NCBI GenBank assembly: GCA_026874595.1
Contig: CM049309.1
Span: 96,928,723 to 96,992,722 of the forward strand
Source of the DNA: Sipunculus nudus
Taxonomy: Eukaryota > Annelida > Sipuncula > Golfingiida > Sipunculidae
Length of the DNA stretch: 64,000 nucleotides
Direction of reading: 5' to 3'
In this document: positions 1 to 13,773 of the stretch, in pieces
How the letters are laid out: every line of letters begins with the position of its first letter
How positions within the stretch are numbered: the first letter of the stretch is position 1
Notes under the pieces: model-generated
The model's input: only the letters and a program-made list of their open reading frames with translations
Database searches by the model: none
What the model was told of the DNA's origin: nothing
Position numbers and translations under genes: made by a program

Positions 1-2159
1 TCCAATTTTTTTAAGCAGATCCACTTTTTCCATTAAGAAGTTTTTATCTGTATCATTTTTTTATTTACAGGTTTATAAATTTTTAATTAAAAAACCTGAA
101 AATATAAGTTAAAATATTAGAATTGTTGCAAAAGTTGCAATCATTATATATACAGAGTAAAAAACATTGGGTCATATTATGCATACACATATATTTTATT
201 ATTTTTAAATCATAAATGTTTTAACTGATTTTAAAAGAAAATAATGCCACAACATGGCATTTACAAGAATATTCCTTGAATCACCAATAAAAAGTTTTGC
301 ATATTGGAGTTTTCAGGACATGCTTAATTTTATTCACCAAAATAAAATAAAAGTAAATTTGACAAAATAAAACATCTTTTCAAATAAAGTATACACACTG
401 TTGGTTGAATGAGGGACAAACAATATCATTGTGCTAATTACTATCCCAGTTTTAATTAATTACTGGAATTAATAGTCAATTTCACACCTGGTGAAGTTTT
501 TACTCTTCTGAAGTAAATGTACACTTTAATCATTGTTACCCTGGTGGTTCAATACAAAATCTAAAATGTAGCATGTCCAAGAATAAAATAAAATACAGAA
601 AAATTATAACATTCATCTAGTTTATGCACCAGCTGGGGGGGGGGGGATGAGTGCAGGGCCAGGGGAAGCCTGCTAGTAGTGGCCAAGCTGGGCCAAGGTA
701 AGCTGCCTGGGGTGGGTTACATAATGCAAGTGAAGGCTGTACTACTAGGTGGGCTAGATGTAAACAACACTTGACATGGTGTGTGAAAACATGAATAAAA
801 GCTATTCATTCCAATCAATTTCTTTTGAAAGTTCAGATTTTAAAAGATTAAATCCTTATGCATATATGCTGGGAAAATTAAATCAACAGTGCCAAAGTTG
901 GACAAAATTTAGGGTATTGTTTTTTATTTATGCTAATAACTTGAAAAATTTGCAAAATTCAGATCTAATTTTGGGTAAACAATTGAATTTTGAATAAATA
1001 AAGTTATATTCCTTAAAAAAGGTCTCTAGGTTCAGCAATTCTCATGTGAGTAAATATATTTCCTGATTTTTAAAAAAATTGCATTATGTTTTGGCCCATA
1101 ACTTCAAAATAATACTCAATACTGACCTAATTTTTGGTATGTTCATAGAAAATGTATAAAAGAATGTGAATACTAAATAAGATCAAAAACAGATCAGTGG
1201 TTTTGATATTAGGCAGCCTTGAAGTGTAACAATGGCTTTTTTTTATGGAAAACAGAGTTTTTTCCTTAATATCTCGAAGGAACAAAGTCCTAATGACCCA
1301 ATTTTCGGTATGGTAGGAGATTTTGGGGACATCTAAAATTATGTCAACAGCCTGGGGAGCATAGAGATGTGCACTGAATGACCTACAGTCATCAAAGTGG
1401 ACTGCTTGACAATGTAAGGGAATACAACAAGAGCCTCCAAAAAAATTCAATAACTAGCCTAATTTTGCAGCTTTTATTTTCAAATTTCAGATTTTAACAG
1501 ATTAAATCCTTATGTATACATGGTGTGAAAATTAAATCCACAGTACTTACAGGAAAAAAACATGCCATGGCCAAAGTTGGGCAAAATTTAAGGTACCAAT
1601 TTTATATTTTTGCCAATATTTAAAAAAAATTAACAGATTTTGATCTAATTTTTGGTATACAATTAAATTTTGATTAATTAAAGTTGTATTACTGGAAAAA
1701 AGTCCCTACCTTTAACACTTTGGGTCTTAAGTGACAAAATATCTTCCTGATTTTTTTACAAAGTGCATTATGTTTGGGCCAATAACTTTTTTAAATTATA
1801 TAATACTGACTTAATATCTGGCATGTACATAGGAACTATATAGAGTTATATTTATGGTAAATATGAAGAAAACCAGATGAGTGGTTTTGATATGAGGCAG
1901 TCATGAAGTGTGAAAATAGATTTCTAATAAAAAATTGAGGTTTTTCCTTAATATCTCAAAGGAACGAAGTCCTATTGACCCAATTTTTGGCATGGTAGGA
2001 GATTATGGGGACATCTAACTGTATGCCGAAATTCAGATTCGTAGGTCCAACGGTGTCGAAACGTGCCAGTCTTACGGACGGACATCCAGACGGACAGACG
2101 ACGGACAATGGACCATGACTATAGCTCAGATGACTTATAGTCAGCTGAGCTAAAAAAAA
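1..2159 (+). mobile_element. Family A element, 3' part (5' end outside window)
   Basis: Non-coding repeat whose body matches 58417-60655 almost base for base. Its 3' end carries a GACG/GACA-rich stretch (about 2075-2105) and then an imperfect hairpin at 2123-2151: AGCTCAG pairs with CTGAGCT, GACT pairs with AGTC, loop TAT, followed by an A run. The short reading frames have no recognisable domain. A G run lies near 636-647. Interpreted as a non-autonomous Helentron-like element. The DNA after its A run continues as mid-family B sequence, so this copy may be nested inside a B element that begins to the left of the window. Confidence 0.7.
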
Positions 2160-4552
2160 TTGTAGCTGGCACCACCAGTTTTGTATACAACAAAGCTATC
2201 AGAGATATATACATATGCCCAATTTCAGACTGATATATCAAACCCCTCCTGAGATATAAGCAGGGAAACACTGCGCAAAAAATTGTAGGTGGCACCACCA
2301 GTCTTGTATATGACAAAGCTATTTGATATGTATAAATATGCCCAATTTCAGGCTGATTATATCAAATTCCTCTGTAGAAATAAGGAGGCACATACATTGT
2401 GCAAAAGTCATTGTAGGTGGCGACACCTGTCTTGTGAACAAGAAAGCCATCACAGACAGGCAAATATATCAGGCCAATACATCAGACTTACCTTGAGTCT
2501 GATGCATGGGGCTGACCAGGCTTAGGTGAGAAAGGCAATTGCCCCTAGTGAACTGTGACAAATTGCTAGCTCAGGCTACTGCACTAAGTGAATTCACGAC
2601 CTGCGCCTGGCTAGACTGAGTGAACTTTTGACCTGTACCTGGCTGCACTGAGTGAACTCTTGACCTGTTGCATAATCTGACACAGTGGGCAGTCTGGCAA
2701 TGCTATAATTAGAATGCAGCTACTGCACTGAGTGAACTAGCTAGACTGAGTGAACTTTTGACCTGTACCTAGCTGCACTGAGTGAACTTTTGACCTGTTA
2801 CCTAATCTGATACAGTTGGCAGTCTGCAGAAGCTATAAACAGATCCAGGCTGACCTTTGGCCTGTTGCCAAATCTGAAATTGTAGCCACATCATTGCATT
2901 AGCTCATAGATTGGCTCCACATGCAGCCCTGAGAGGTATGACACCCATGAGGTGATCACATGATACTCATGAGGTGATCACATGCTACCCATAAGGTGAT
3001 CACATGCTGGCCATGAGGTGTTCACATGACACCCATGCAGTGATCACATGCCTTGTGCTTGGCTGCACTGACTGAACTCTTGACCTATATCTGGCTGCAC
3101 TGAATGAACTCTTGATCTGTTGCAAAATCTGAATCAGTTGGCAATTTTTCAACCTATTTAATGATACAGACACAATCTTTGCCTGTTGGTAAATCTGTTT
3201 ACACATACTGAAAGACTTTGGCTAAAATGCTTTTTTTCAAGCTGACATATTCATAAACTTTTTACCAAAAATATCTATAATAATAAAAGATGCAGTTCTT
3301 TCATTGCTAAAGGTCCAATAATTCTGCCAAAAATCATTCAAGTAAACCTGAACAAAGGCCACCTATGAATAATTTTTGTGCAATGTCACAGAAGATATAA
3401 TTGAAACAGCAATTTTGAAGAAGAAAACTATTGCAGTCCTCAGTTTGAAATAGACATAATAATGGCCACAAGACCAACTTCAGCTTTTCACAACTCAACC
3501 AAAAATAAAAAAACTCAATCTATTCTTATATGATTGAAAGAACCATGTCCTAGGATAATTCTTTTGAAAAACTGAACGATTCGACTTGACAGTTTCATCA
3601 TAAACATTATCAGCTGAAAGAGGTAAAAATTATGAGGTTTTTGCTAAAATAAAAACCAGGTCAATGTAGGTGGCAACACGAAATCTGCAACTTCAAATAT
3701 GAGTCATGTGACCAACATTTGCACAATACTTGGTAATGCTAGGTTCTGTCATTTCTGAGATTACTATGTCAGTATGCTTACTTGGCCAAATAACTAAGTT
3801 CAAATTTGTGTAATTCCGCTAAAATTCATCAAATGCAAACCATTTGAACAAACTTGAGAAGGCTTGCCTCTGGGATCATTTCTGTAAAATATTGAACAAT
3901 TTGGCTTGACTGTTTACAAGTAGAAGACTTTTAAAGGGTTTTCAGCCTTTTCCCTATAAAATTTAAGTAAATGCAGATAACAAAAAAATAAGCTGAATCT
4001 CACAATTTCATATGTGACAGATTATTGCATAAAATCTTGGGATGGTAGCTCCTGCTATTCCTGAGAAATTATGGGTTAATATACAGATGACCAATGACCC
4101 CAGTTCAAAAAAAGGTCAAGGCAGGTGCCACCACCAATACCTGAATTTCATATATGACTCACACTGGCATAAAATTTGGTGATGAAAGCTCCCGCCGTTT
4201 CTGAGATTGTCATTTTAGTATGATTTTTAGACAGATGACTAAGTTCAACTTCCTGTAACTCGGCCAAAATTCACCCAAATTTAACCATTTGAACAAACTT
4301 GAGAGAGATGGTATAAGAGATTATTTCTGTGAAATGTTGAACAATTTGGCTTGACAGTTTTGGAGAAGAAGATTTTAAACAATTTTTTAGATTTTTCTCA
4401 ATAAAATCTAAGAAAATGCAGAGTTTTTCAGATGGGTAATTTTTACATTAAATTTCATGATGCTAGCTCCAGTCTTTTTTGAAATAGTATTGGAAACGTA
4501 CAGATGACGGACGCCGCCACACCATCGCATTAGCTCACAAGTTCACTAAAAA
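2160..4552 (+). mobile_element. Family B element, 5' end missing
   Basis: Begins with the B-type text built on GGCACCACCAG, runs through the repeated phrases with TGAGTGAACTCTTGACCTG and the blocks resembling CTTGTAACTCGGCC, and ends with a GACGGACG stretch and a degenerate CACAAGTTCACTAAAAA terminus (about 4536-4552). Compared with the 21786-24051 copy it lacks the first about 200 bases. No coding region is supported. Confidence 0.6.
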
Positions 4553-5886
4553 TTACTACAGATGCATATTGAATGCAAAATTATAATACAGATATATACA
4601 TCTCACATCTCTCTTTATATACCCACAGACAGCTGTATACCTGTGATTGTAAACATTCCCTGGCATTAGGAATATCTAAAATCATAAATCTACATTTTTA
4701 AAAAGATTTTATAAAACATTCTTGTCAATATTAACCAAGGATAACCTGAAATCTAAATGTCTAGAGGCATGATGTAACGTATGCTGATAAACAGGTGCCA
4801 GGCTAGATGTATCTGCTTCACACAGCTAACATATATGGTAAATGACTCAATTTAATCTTTATAATTCAGCCAAAATTCATTCTTTGGAACCATAAAAGAC
4901 AATTACTATAAGAATTATTCAGGGGATTATTCTTGTAAAATATTAAACAAATTGGCCTCAGTGGAGTCAGTCAAAAAACGTTTTACAGGTTTATAACTCA
5001 TATGGGAAAATACAAAAAAGGGCTAAGTTCAGCTTCCCGTAACTCAGCCAAAAAGCACTGAACCAAAACCATTTGAACAAACTTGAATAATCAACATCTG
5101 AGGATAATTAATGTGTGAGATTTAAGAATTTGGCCCAGTGGTTTTTGAGAAGAAGATATTTGTAGCCACTGAGCTAAAATGGGCTGTTATGGCATATGAC
5201 TAAATTCAGCTTCCCATAACTCAGCCAAAAATCACTGAACTGAGACCATTTGAACAAACTTCAGAAAGCACAACCCTAGGATGATTTCTGTGCGATATTA
5301 AACAATTTGGCCATATGGTTTCAGAGAAGAAGTTTTTTGTAGACGTCAGTATGATACGGGCACTGATGACCCCTGTACAAAAAAGGCTGAATCAGGTGGC
5401 GCCACCAATACCTCAATTTCAGATATGACTCATGTGACCAACATTGGCATAAAATTTGGTGATGACAGCTTCAGCCGTTTCTGAGACTGTAATTTTAGTA
5501 TGCTTTTTTGGACACATGACTAAGTTCAACTTCCTCAAACTCGGCCAAAAATCACCGAACTTAAACCATTCGAACAAATTTGAGAAAGGTTGTTCCGGGG
5601 ATCATTTCTGTGAAATATTGGACAATTTGGCTGAACAATTTCAGAGAAGAAGATTTTTAAAGCTTTTTTTAGCTTTTTCCCTATAAAATCTAAGAAAATG
5701 CAGTTAGCCAAAAAATAAGCAAAATCTTTTTTAGATGACTAATTTTTTGCATAAAATTTGGTGATGCTAACTCTTGCCGTTTTCAAGATAGTATGGGTTA
5801 ACGTACAGACAATGGACGACGGATGGACGGACGATGGACGCCGGACGACGCCACACCATTGCATAAGCTCACAGGTTCGCTAAAAA
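4553..5886 (+). mobile_element. Family B element, second 3' half in tandem
   Basis: A further copy of the B 3' half, lacking the 5' end. It contains repeated blocks about opsin-free, domain-free sequence in which phrases such as CTCAGCCAAAAATCACTGAA recur. It ends with a GACGACG-rich stretch and the intact B 3' end CACAGGTTCGCTAAAAA at about 5870-5886. Read as either a tandem insertion or an internal amplification of the B 3' half; the sequence does not decide between these. Confidence 0.55.
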
Positions 5887-6199
5887 TAAAGGTGCGCCAC
5901 CAGTCTGCAGAAACTGATGAATATTCCATGACCAATATCCAGGCAAAGAAACATGGTGATCAATGCATTAGTTGTTCAGATACTTGAGCATTTGTATCAA
6001 ATTTTCCATTATTCAGAGGGGTACTTCGAAGCCCCATAGCTCAGAGGTTTTGGGTAACAGAGGCCTAATTTTAGGGTTCCAAGTAGACTTTTTAAGGGCC
6101 TCCCTGTATGTCAAGAAAGAAGATTCTAGTTTTAGTCATTATGATTTGTGCCCTGTTAACAGATGACCACATCTTTTAAGGTCTCAAAAACAGAGAAAA
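5887..6199 (+). repeat. Family D unit
   Basis: One unit of a repeat recognised by GCGCCACCAGTCTGCAG followed by text including GGTGATCAATGCATTAG. The same unit occurs at 9500-10490 (several times), 24531-25112 and 28787-29080. No gene seen. Confidence 0.6.
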
Positions 6200-6451
6200 A
6201 CAAGGGACCAATGGGTCATACGGCTCAGCTGAATGTGACATATATAATTGTATCACCATTGATGTATGTAGGTCTGTTAGATTTAATTTTTACAGATGTA
6301 ATTTTTTGTATTAATTATGTAGTTGAGCGGAATAGCAATATAGAAGTATCAGTATTTCAAATATGTACAAGAATGTGTGTCTAAAATATTGCATTGGGAA
6401 TGACCAGATGTTGTAAATTGCAGAGGAAGGAAGTGGAGATTTGCAAGTATA
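6200..6451 (+). mobile_element. Family A-type 5' end fragment
   Basis: Starts ACAAGGGACCAATGGGTC (degenerate palindrome) followed by GGCTCAGCTGA, the A-type subterminal motif. Only about 250 bases remain before a family B 5' end begins. Confidence 0.55.
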
Positions 6452-8888
6452 ACAATGCAGACAGGCCTAATGCGAACCTGTACATTTGGAAATACACCAG
6501 ACTTAATGACACAATGATGGACCATTACTTTTCATGTATATGAACAATGCAAGTACTAATCATTTTGAATAAGAACAATTACACAAACATCACTGCTGAA
6601 ATTCTGGCATGGGTGCACCAGTCTTGTATACAACAAAGCTATCAGAGATATACACATATGCCAATTTTCAGACTGATATATCAAACCCCTCCTGAGGAAT
6701 AAGCAGGGACACACATTGTGCAAAAATTATTGTTGGTGGCACCATCAGTCTTGTATACCACAAAGCTATTTGATATGTATAAATATGCCCAATTTCAGGC
6801 TGATATATCTAATTCCTCTGTAGAAATAAGCAGGCACATACACTGTGCAAAATTCAATGTACGTGGCACCACCTGTCTTGTAAATGAGATATTCATCAAA
6901 GACGCATAGACAGGTCAAAATATTAGTCCAATACATCAAACTTCCCCAGAGTTTGATGCACTGGGCTGACAAGGCTTAGGTGAGTAAGGCAGTTGCCCCG
7001 AGTGACCTGTGACAAATTGCTGCCTCAAGCTACCACACTGAGTGAACTCTTGACCTGCACCTGGCTAGACTGAGTGAACTTTTGACCTTACCTGGCTGCA
7101 CTGAGTGAACTCTTGACCTGTTGCATAATCTGACACACTTGGCAGTCTGCCAAAGCTATAAATAGATTCAGCCTGTACTTTGGTGCCAAATATGATGCAG
7201 TCAGCAGTCTGCCAAAGCTATAAATAGAATGCAGCTATTGCACTGAGTGAACTCTTGACCTATACCTGGCTGCACTTCTTCCAATCCTGGCGGTGTGCCA
7301 AAACTATTTATAGAGCTGACATCATCTTGGCTAATGGCCAACATCAAGGCACTGGCAATCTGCCAATGGTAAACCAAGTGCTGCCATCTGTACACAAAAG
7401 TCATCCCTACTTGAAATAACTTTGAAATTTATTTCCCAGTACAAAATGCTTTTCAGCTGACTTTTTATAAAAAAAAAAGAAATCAGGAATATATGTAAAA
7501 TTATTATGGATGCATACTGAATGCAAAATTAAAATACACATATATCTCATTGATGGCAAATTCTTGAATTAAGTTGAGTAGGGATACCAATAATTTATAA
7601 TCCATGTACAGTTGTTTTTATATAGCCACAGAGAACTGAATATCCATGATTGTCTGGTATGATGAATAACTAATATCATAAATCTATTTTTTTTAAAAGC
7701 TTTTAAAAAAACTTTCTTGTCAATATTTACCAAAGATAACCTGAAATCTAAATGTCTAGTGGCATGATGTAATAGATGTTGATAAACTGGTGCAAGGCTA
7801 CATGTAACAGCATAACACAGCTAACATATATGGTAAAATGACTCAATTCAATCTCCATAATTCAGCCAAAAATTATTCATGTGGAACCATGAATGACAAT
7901 TATTATAAGAATTATTGTAGGGATTATTCTTGTAAAATATTTAACAAACTGGCTTCAGTGGCATCAGTCGAAAAACGTTTGCCAGGTTTATAACTCATAT
8001 AGGAAGATACAGCAAACTGGCTAAGTTCAGCTTCCTGTAACTCAGCCAAAAAGCACTGAACCAAAACCTTTTGAACAAACTTGAATAATCAACATCTGAG
8101 GATAATTAATTTGTGAGGTTTAAGAATTTGGCCCAGTGGTTTTTGAGAAGAAGATCTTTGTAGCCACTGAGCTAAAATGGGCTGTTATGGCATATGACTC
8201 ATTTCAGCTTCCCATAACTTAGCCAAAAGTCACTGAAAAGAGACCATTTGAACAAACTTCAGAAAGCACTACCCTAGGATCGTTCCTCGGATATTAAACA
8301 TTTTGGCCATATGGTTTCAGAGAAGAAGTTTTCTGTAGCCCTCAGTGTGATACAGGCACTGATGACCCCGTACAACAAAGGCCGATGCAGGTGGTGCCAC
8401 CAATACCTCAATTTCAGATATGACCTATGTGACCAACATTGGCATAAAATTTGGTGATGATAGCTCCAGCTGTTTCTAAGATTTAAATTTTAATATGCTT
8501 TTTTGCACAGTTAACAAAGATTAGCCTCCTGTAACTCGGCCAAAAATCTTCGAACTGGAACCATTCGAACAAACTTGAGAAAGATTGTTCAAGGTATCAT
8601 TTCTGTAAAATATTGGACAATTTGGCTGGACAGTTTCAGAGAAGAAGGTTTTTAAAGTTTTTTTAGCTTTTTCCCTATAAAATCTAAGAAAATGCAGTTA
8701 GAAAAAAAATAAACAAAATCCGATATAGTTTTTTGGATGACTGAATATTTGCAAAAAATTTGGTGATGCTAGCTACTGCCATTTTTGAGATAGCTATGGT
8801 TAACGTACAGACGACGCACGACGCACGACGTACAACACACGACGGACGCTGCCGCACCATCGCATAACCTCACAGGTTCGCTAAAAAT
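6452..8888 (+). mobile_element. Family B element, nearly full length
   Basis: The 5' end carries AGGCCTAATGCGAACCTG (about 6463-6480, with the opening ACAAGGCCT degraded). The 3' end has an ACGACGCACG stretch (8806-8850) and CACAGGTTCGCTAAAAA at 8871-8887, so GCGAACCTGT and ACAGGTTCGC form subterminal inverted repeats. Internal blocks are shared with 21786-24051. No transposase or other coding potential is visible; interpreted as non-autonomous. Confidence 0.7.
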
Positions 8889-9500
8889 ACATATTTAATA
8901 AATCAAAATAATTATGGAAAAGTAGAAAACTGATATGTTTTGGGAAGCAGTTGCTGCTGAATGGGAGAGGATACAGAATGTCTCAAAAAGTATCTACAGA
9001 GAAGAAATGGTATATTAAGCTATGAGAAGTTGCCATGTTTGATCTGAATTGAAGGATGGGGGATTGTTGCTAATAATATCTTGTGATCTGACCATGTGTT
9101 TTCTAATGTTGAAACTGAAGCATTTAAACAGTTAGTAAAGACAAGATCTATGGTATTTCCATGGTCATTGGTTGGTTCTCTGACTAGTTGTGGACATTTT
9201 AATTAAAGAGTTGACCTAATTGTGTCAATTTGATGTTATATATTATATTAGAAATGTCAATTTTGGTTGAGGTCAACTTGAGAGACTAAAACTTGGAGAA
9301 CAGAGAAGAAGTTACTGATGGGACATGCGGATGACCTATAGCTGATAACAATCTGAAGTGACTGAGTCTGAGTGTGAATTTAGAGAAGAGATGACTCAAA
9401 ATCTGGTGTTGTGTGGTGGTGAAGGGTTACATGGGGACTCAGCTGTTCATGTATATAAATGGTTAAACCAGGAGGTAGTCTTTTGTTTGTTGTTCCTCTG
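8889..9500. other. Intergenic stretch, no feature recognised
   Basis: AT-rich DNA between a B element and D units. I see no open frame with a recognisable domain and no clear element ends. Confidence 0.5.
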
Positions 9501-10493
9501 ACAGCTATTTGATCATGATCAAGGTTTTCAAGGAGACTTTTCATGGACCTATCTGGATGTTAAGTGTTAACGATTTGTGCCCTGTTAACAGATGACAGCA
9601 TCTTTTAAGGTCTCAAAATAGAGAATAAAAATCGTTAAAAAATCGAAAAAATACAGATGACGCCACCAGTCTGCAGAATCTGATAAAACACTCCATGATT
9701 AATTTCCATGGAAAGAATCATGGTGATCAATGCATTAGTTGTTCAGATACTTGAGCTCTTGTATCAAATTTTTCATTATTCTGGGGGGTACTTTGGAGCC
9801 CCATAGCTGGAAGAATATGGGTAACAGAGACCTAATTCAAGGTTTCCAAGAAGACTTTTTATAGACCTCTCAGGATGTATAGTTTGAAGATTCCTGGTCC
9901 ACCGGTAACAATTTGTGCCCTGTTAACAGATGTTAGCATCTTTTGAGGTCTCAAAAACAGAGAAAAAAATTATAAAAATTGAAAAAATACAGATGACGCC
10001 ACCAGTCTGCAGAAACTGATGAAACACTCCATGATCAATTTCAAGACAGAAGATTCTAGGTCCAGTTGTTAGGATTTGGGCCTTGTTAACAGATGATTCC
10101 ATCTTTAAAGGTCTCAAAAATAGAGAAAAAAAATCGTAAAAAATCGAAAAAATACAGGTGGCGCCACCAGTCTGCAGAAACTGATTAAACACTCCATGAT
10201 CGATATCCATGCTAAAAATCTTGGTGATCAATGCATTAGTTGTTCAGATACTTGAGTTTTGTATCAAATATTTCATTATTCTGGGGGGAGTCCCATAGCT
10301 TGAAGAATATATATAACAGAGACCTTATTCCAGGTTTCCAAGGAGATTTTTCATGGACCTCTCTGTATGTAAAGAAATAAGATTCCAGGTCCAGTGGTTA
10401 CAATTTGTGCCTTGTTAACAGAGAGACAGCCGGACGGACTATGGACAAAGAGTGATCGCTATAGCTCAGATGACTTACATTCAGCTGAGCTAA
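9501..10493 (+). mobile_element. Family D element with A-like 3' hairpin
   Basis: Contains D units with GCCACCAGTCTGCAG near 9663, 9998 and 10165, i.e. spacings of about 335 and 167 bases. The 3' end has the A-type hairpin AGCTCAGATGACTTACATTC.. closing with CAGCTGAGCTAAA at 10482-10493. The next base begins the 5' end of an A element, so two elements meet head to tail with no spacer. Confidence 0.6.
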
Positions 10494-10878
10494 ACAAGGG
10501 ACCCATTGGTCACAGCACTCAGCTGTTATATATGATAAAAAATATGATTTGGGAATGAGGCACATGGTGGTTTTGTGTGGTAATAAATATAAGCTTTATT
10601 ATGAGTCGTTTGTGTTTAGCTTATGTATGATTTTGATAGTATCTTTGGAGACAGGGAAGAGGATTGACTTCATTTATTTTATTAACAAATGGAGTGCTAT
10701 TGTCACACAGATTTTGACTTGGCCATATAACTTATAAGCAGCACATATAATAAAAGAGTTTAACTATTTATTAAAATTTAATAATTAATATTATGCCAAT
10801 ATAATTTTTATTTAAAAAAAAAAATAAGAAAATCATATGATTTTTTAAAAATAAAATATAACTGAAATGTTTATTAAA

Positions 10879-13773
10879 ACTAGAATACGGGAAGTCGACA
10901 AGCGACTACGTGTATCCGCCTAAATCAGAGTGGAACGGGTGAAGTGAGGCATGGATTGAGTGGCAAGGGGAAATAGAGTGAAGTGTTGCATATTAGCATG
11001 GATGTCTGCAGCCAAATTGTGTATGTACCGTAAAAGTCGTTGCAGAAGTCGGGACTTGTACTAGGAAATCGAATTCTAAAAACTAGAATTTTCTAGCAAA
11101 GTCGGGGTGCGACTTGTAATACGTATGTATCCCGTTTCAATCAGCGTTCCCGGTACATGGAACGACGTCAGTTGAGCGATAATCGGCGATACCTTTATCC
11201 AGTGCTTTGTGAAACGTCTTTCCCCAATAATTTACACTTTTAATCATCTCTTGGGCCTTATATTTTGTGAAATGACGGAATTTTCATTTTATTAACATTA
11301 AATGCAAATATTAAATTTGCCCAGTTCAAGGCCTACCCGTTGTGACAAGCCGCAATTCAAGTGACTTCCTAATCTGCGTTACTGTAATATCATGAGTCAA
11401 TTTGACGCATATGCCAGTCTGCCGCTCTTTGATGTACATTTTCTTTCCGGTTAACTATATGGGTATGCTTGTCATTAAGAAAAACTCGCGGTTCCATATC
11501 CGTTTATGCATGTAAAGTTGCGTGTCATTCAAGCTTGATCCTCTACAGACACGTCGTGAATTCTTTTGCCTGCCCGGTTGATCGCTGAATACCAGCTGAC
11601 CTTTGAAGCCGTGGAGCGGAAATTCAAGCCCCGGGTCACCCGTGCAATGACCTTTACATCCCCATGTCAACTAAGCCTTCCGTGACTGATATCCACAGTT
11701 AAAAACTCTCATATTAAGAACAGTTAGGTCACTGTCACCATCTCGTGGTTTTCAAACGTTTTGGATAACAAAGTTATAACGTTTTACGTGAGCTGCAAAT
11801 ATATGATTTGCTTCGTGTGTTACCCGTGTCTCTTTCAGGACGATCGTATGCCCGGTCAACAATATGGCGGTTGGCATGCATTACGGTCAATCGTGCGTTG
11901 ACATATTCGTGATTTTTTTTAATGAAGACACATTAATCAATACAATGAAATAACAACATACAGGTATATATTTTATTTACTTAAAATGCCACATACGTAC
12001 CTAAATTCCACGGGAACCGGCATCCTTTGGTGTCATGACGGGTCTAGTTCAACACGGCTGAGTTTGCCATACATCCAAGCAATTTGAATATAATCACTAA
12101 TAACGATGGAAATTTGGTTTTCGAGATAAAAAAATCATTAGTCTCAGTAAATATAATACCTGTAAATTCAATGATTTTTTTTTAACTGACCGGTCAATAA
12201 AGCGTTCATTATCCCCTTGTTGACTGACATATATTTCAGTGATTTCACTTGTACCGTGCATGTGCCGCGCCTAGATGGTAAGTTGTAACAATTAATTCAA
12301 GGGTTACTAAATTCAGTTTTAGAGCCCATTTCAGAAATTAGATGAATAAATTTTAAACTAAATTATTCTTTCCATCTTTCAGTTGTCTTAAGTTGGTTAA
12401 AATCATGCCCAATGCGACGGATTGGGACTTGTCACGCGTACGCAAACTAATCATAGTCTAATGAATCCACCCTACGTTTGACGATCTTTAACGATTTAAA
12501 GAGTTGCTCGATTGTGATAGTATTTTGCCTCAGACTCTTTTAGTTTATTAATACAGTCATTTGACTTGATATTTGCATTCTAATGTTACTTAACCTAGTA
12601 AGAAACGGCAACAATGACATCGTTTCACAGCACAAATTGTAATCCGACGCAGCTGACTTTGGCACTGTACAAATCTTACCTGACAATTAAACCCCGACTT
12701 AATATGTCAAGATTCTGTTGTTATTCCTTAAATATAAGCATTGTATTAAAACTGTCCAATTGTTTTTATGTTTAAATGGTTTTTAATTAGTTTATAAACC
12801 ACATAAGTACTACGGGGAGTTGGTTGTAGTCTTGCATCGCAAAGAATGATACTAAAATTTCATATGTATCAGGTGGTTGGGACGCCTCTGAAGTCTGGGT
12901 GCGACCTATATTATGGACTTTTCCTGAAACTAAACTTGATAAGCTATTCCCCACGGGGATCCTAAAAGTCAGGGTGCGACTTGTAATAAGGATGCGACTT
13001 CTGCAAAGACTTTTACGGAAGGTTGCGCCACCTACCACAAAATCCAGAAAGCCGTCCAAGTTGTATACATATGCAAAATTTAAGGCAGAAAAGTCAAACC
13101 ACTACATGTATATGAGTGATTTTAGCCCGTGGCAGACAAAAAGATGGACGCTGTGCAAAAATGGTTGCAGGTGGCGCCACCAGTTTTGCGTATGAAAAAG
13201 AGCTATGTGAGAACTATACACATGCAAAACTTTGGTGCCACCAAAGAGTGAAGTGTTGCATATTAGCATGGATGTCTGCAGCCAAATTGTGTATGTAGGT
13301 TGCGCCACCTGTCATAAAATCAGAAAAGCTATCCAGGATGTATATGCATGCCGAACTTCAGGTGAATTAATCAAATGACTGCAGAGATATGAGTGATTTC
13401 AACCCAAGGCAGACGAACAGATGGACACTGTGCAAACATGGTTGCAGGTGGCGCCACCATTTTTTGTGTATGTTATAAAGCTCTCCAAGGGCTACATTTG
13501 TGCAAAAAAATTTTCCTGATTGGTCAAACGGTTTCCGAGATATGTGGGTTTATGTGTGGAAACAGACGCACAAACGGATGCAGAGTGCAGAGGAAAGGTC
13601 AGAGGTCAAAACAAAATCGGGGCGCAGCAGTTCACATGTGACCCGAACATAATCCCGGATTTCGTAAAATTCTGCCCAGCGGTTACGGAGGAGTTCCCCG
13701 GACACCTCTGCGGCGGCGGTGGCGGCGGTGGGCTGAAAACATAGTATCCGCAAAACCCTGTTTTGGCGGATAC
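10879..13773 (+). mobile_element. Family C element nested in family A
   Basis: 5' end ACTAGAATACGGG, then a small palindrome (AGTCG, ACAAG, CGACT) and the motif GTATCCGCC at 10912-10920. The 3' end is a hairpin at 13744-13773 in which GTATCCGC and AAAA pair with TTTT and GGCGGATAC; GGCGGATAC (13765-13773) is the exact reverse complement of the 5' motif. The interior has repeated blocks with GGTGGCGCCACC (near 13149 and 13447). A 2-kb inverted-repeat transposon is nested inside. Flanks compared with the unoccupied A copies show no target duplication beyond at most one A. Confidence 0.7.
11028..13018. mobile_element. Inverted-repeat DNA transposon, non-autonomous
   Basis: The left end CCGTAAAAGTCGTTGCAGAA matches the reverse complement of the right end (CCGTAAAAGTCTTTGCAGAA) with one mismatch, and the similarity continues through text containing GCGACTTGTAATA. 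Left flank is TA and right flank AA, consistent with a degraded TA duplication. It interrupts the family C phrase GTATGTAGGTTGC. About 1.99 kb, no transposase frame seen. The CCGTAAAA tip is shared with 61694-63470. Tc1/mariner-pogo assignment is inference from the TA target. Confidence 0.7.

Noticed and set aside
1127-1450. 107-codon frame on the minus strand, also present at 59606-59929
   Set aside because: It is repeated only because the family A element is repeated; the sequence differs by frame-disturbing changes between copies and shows no domain.
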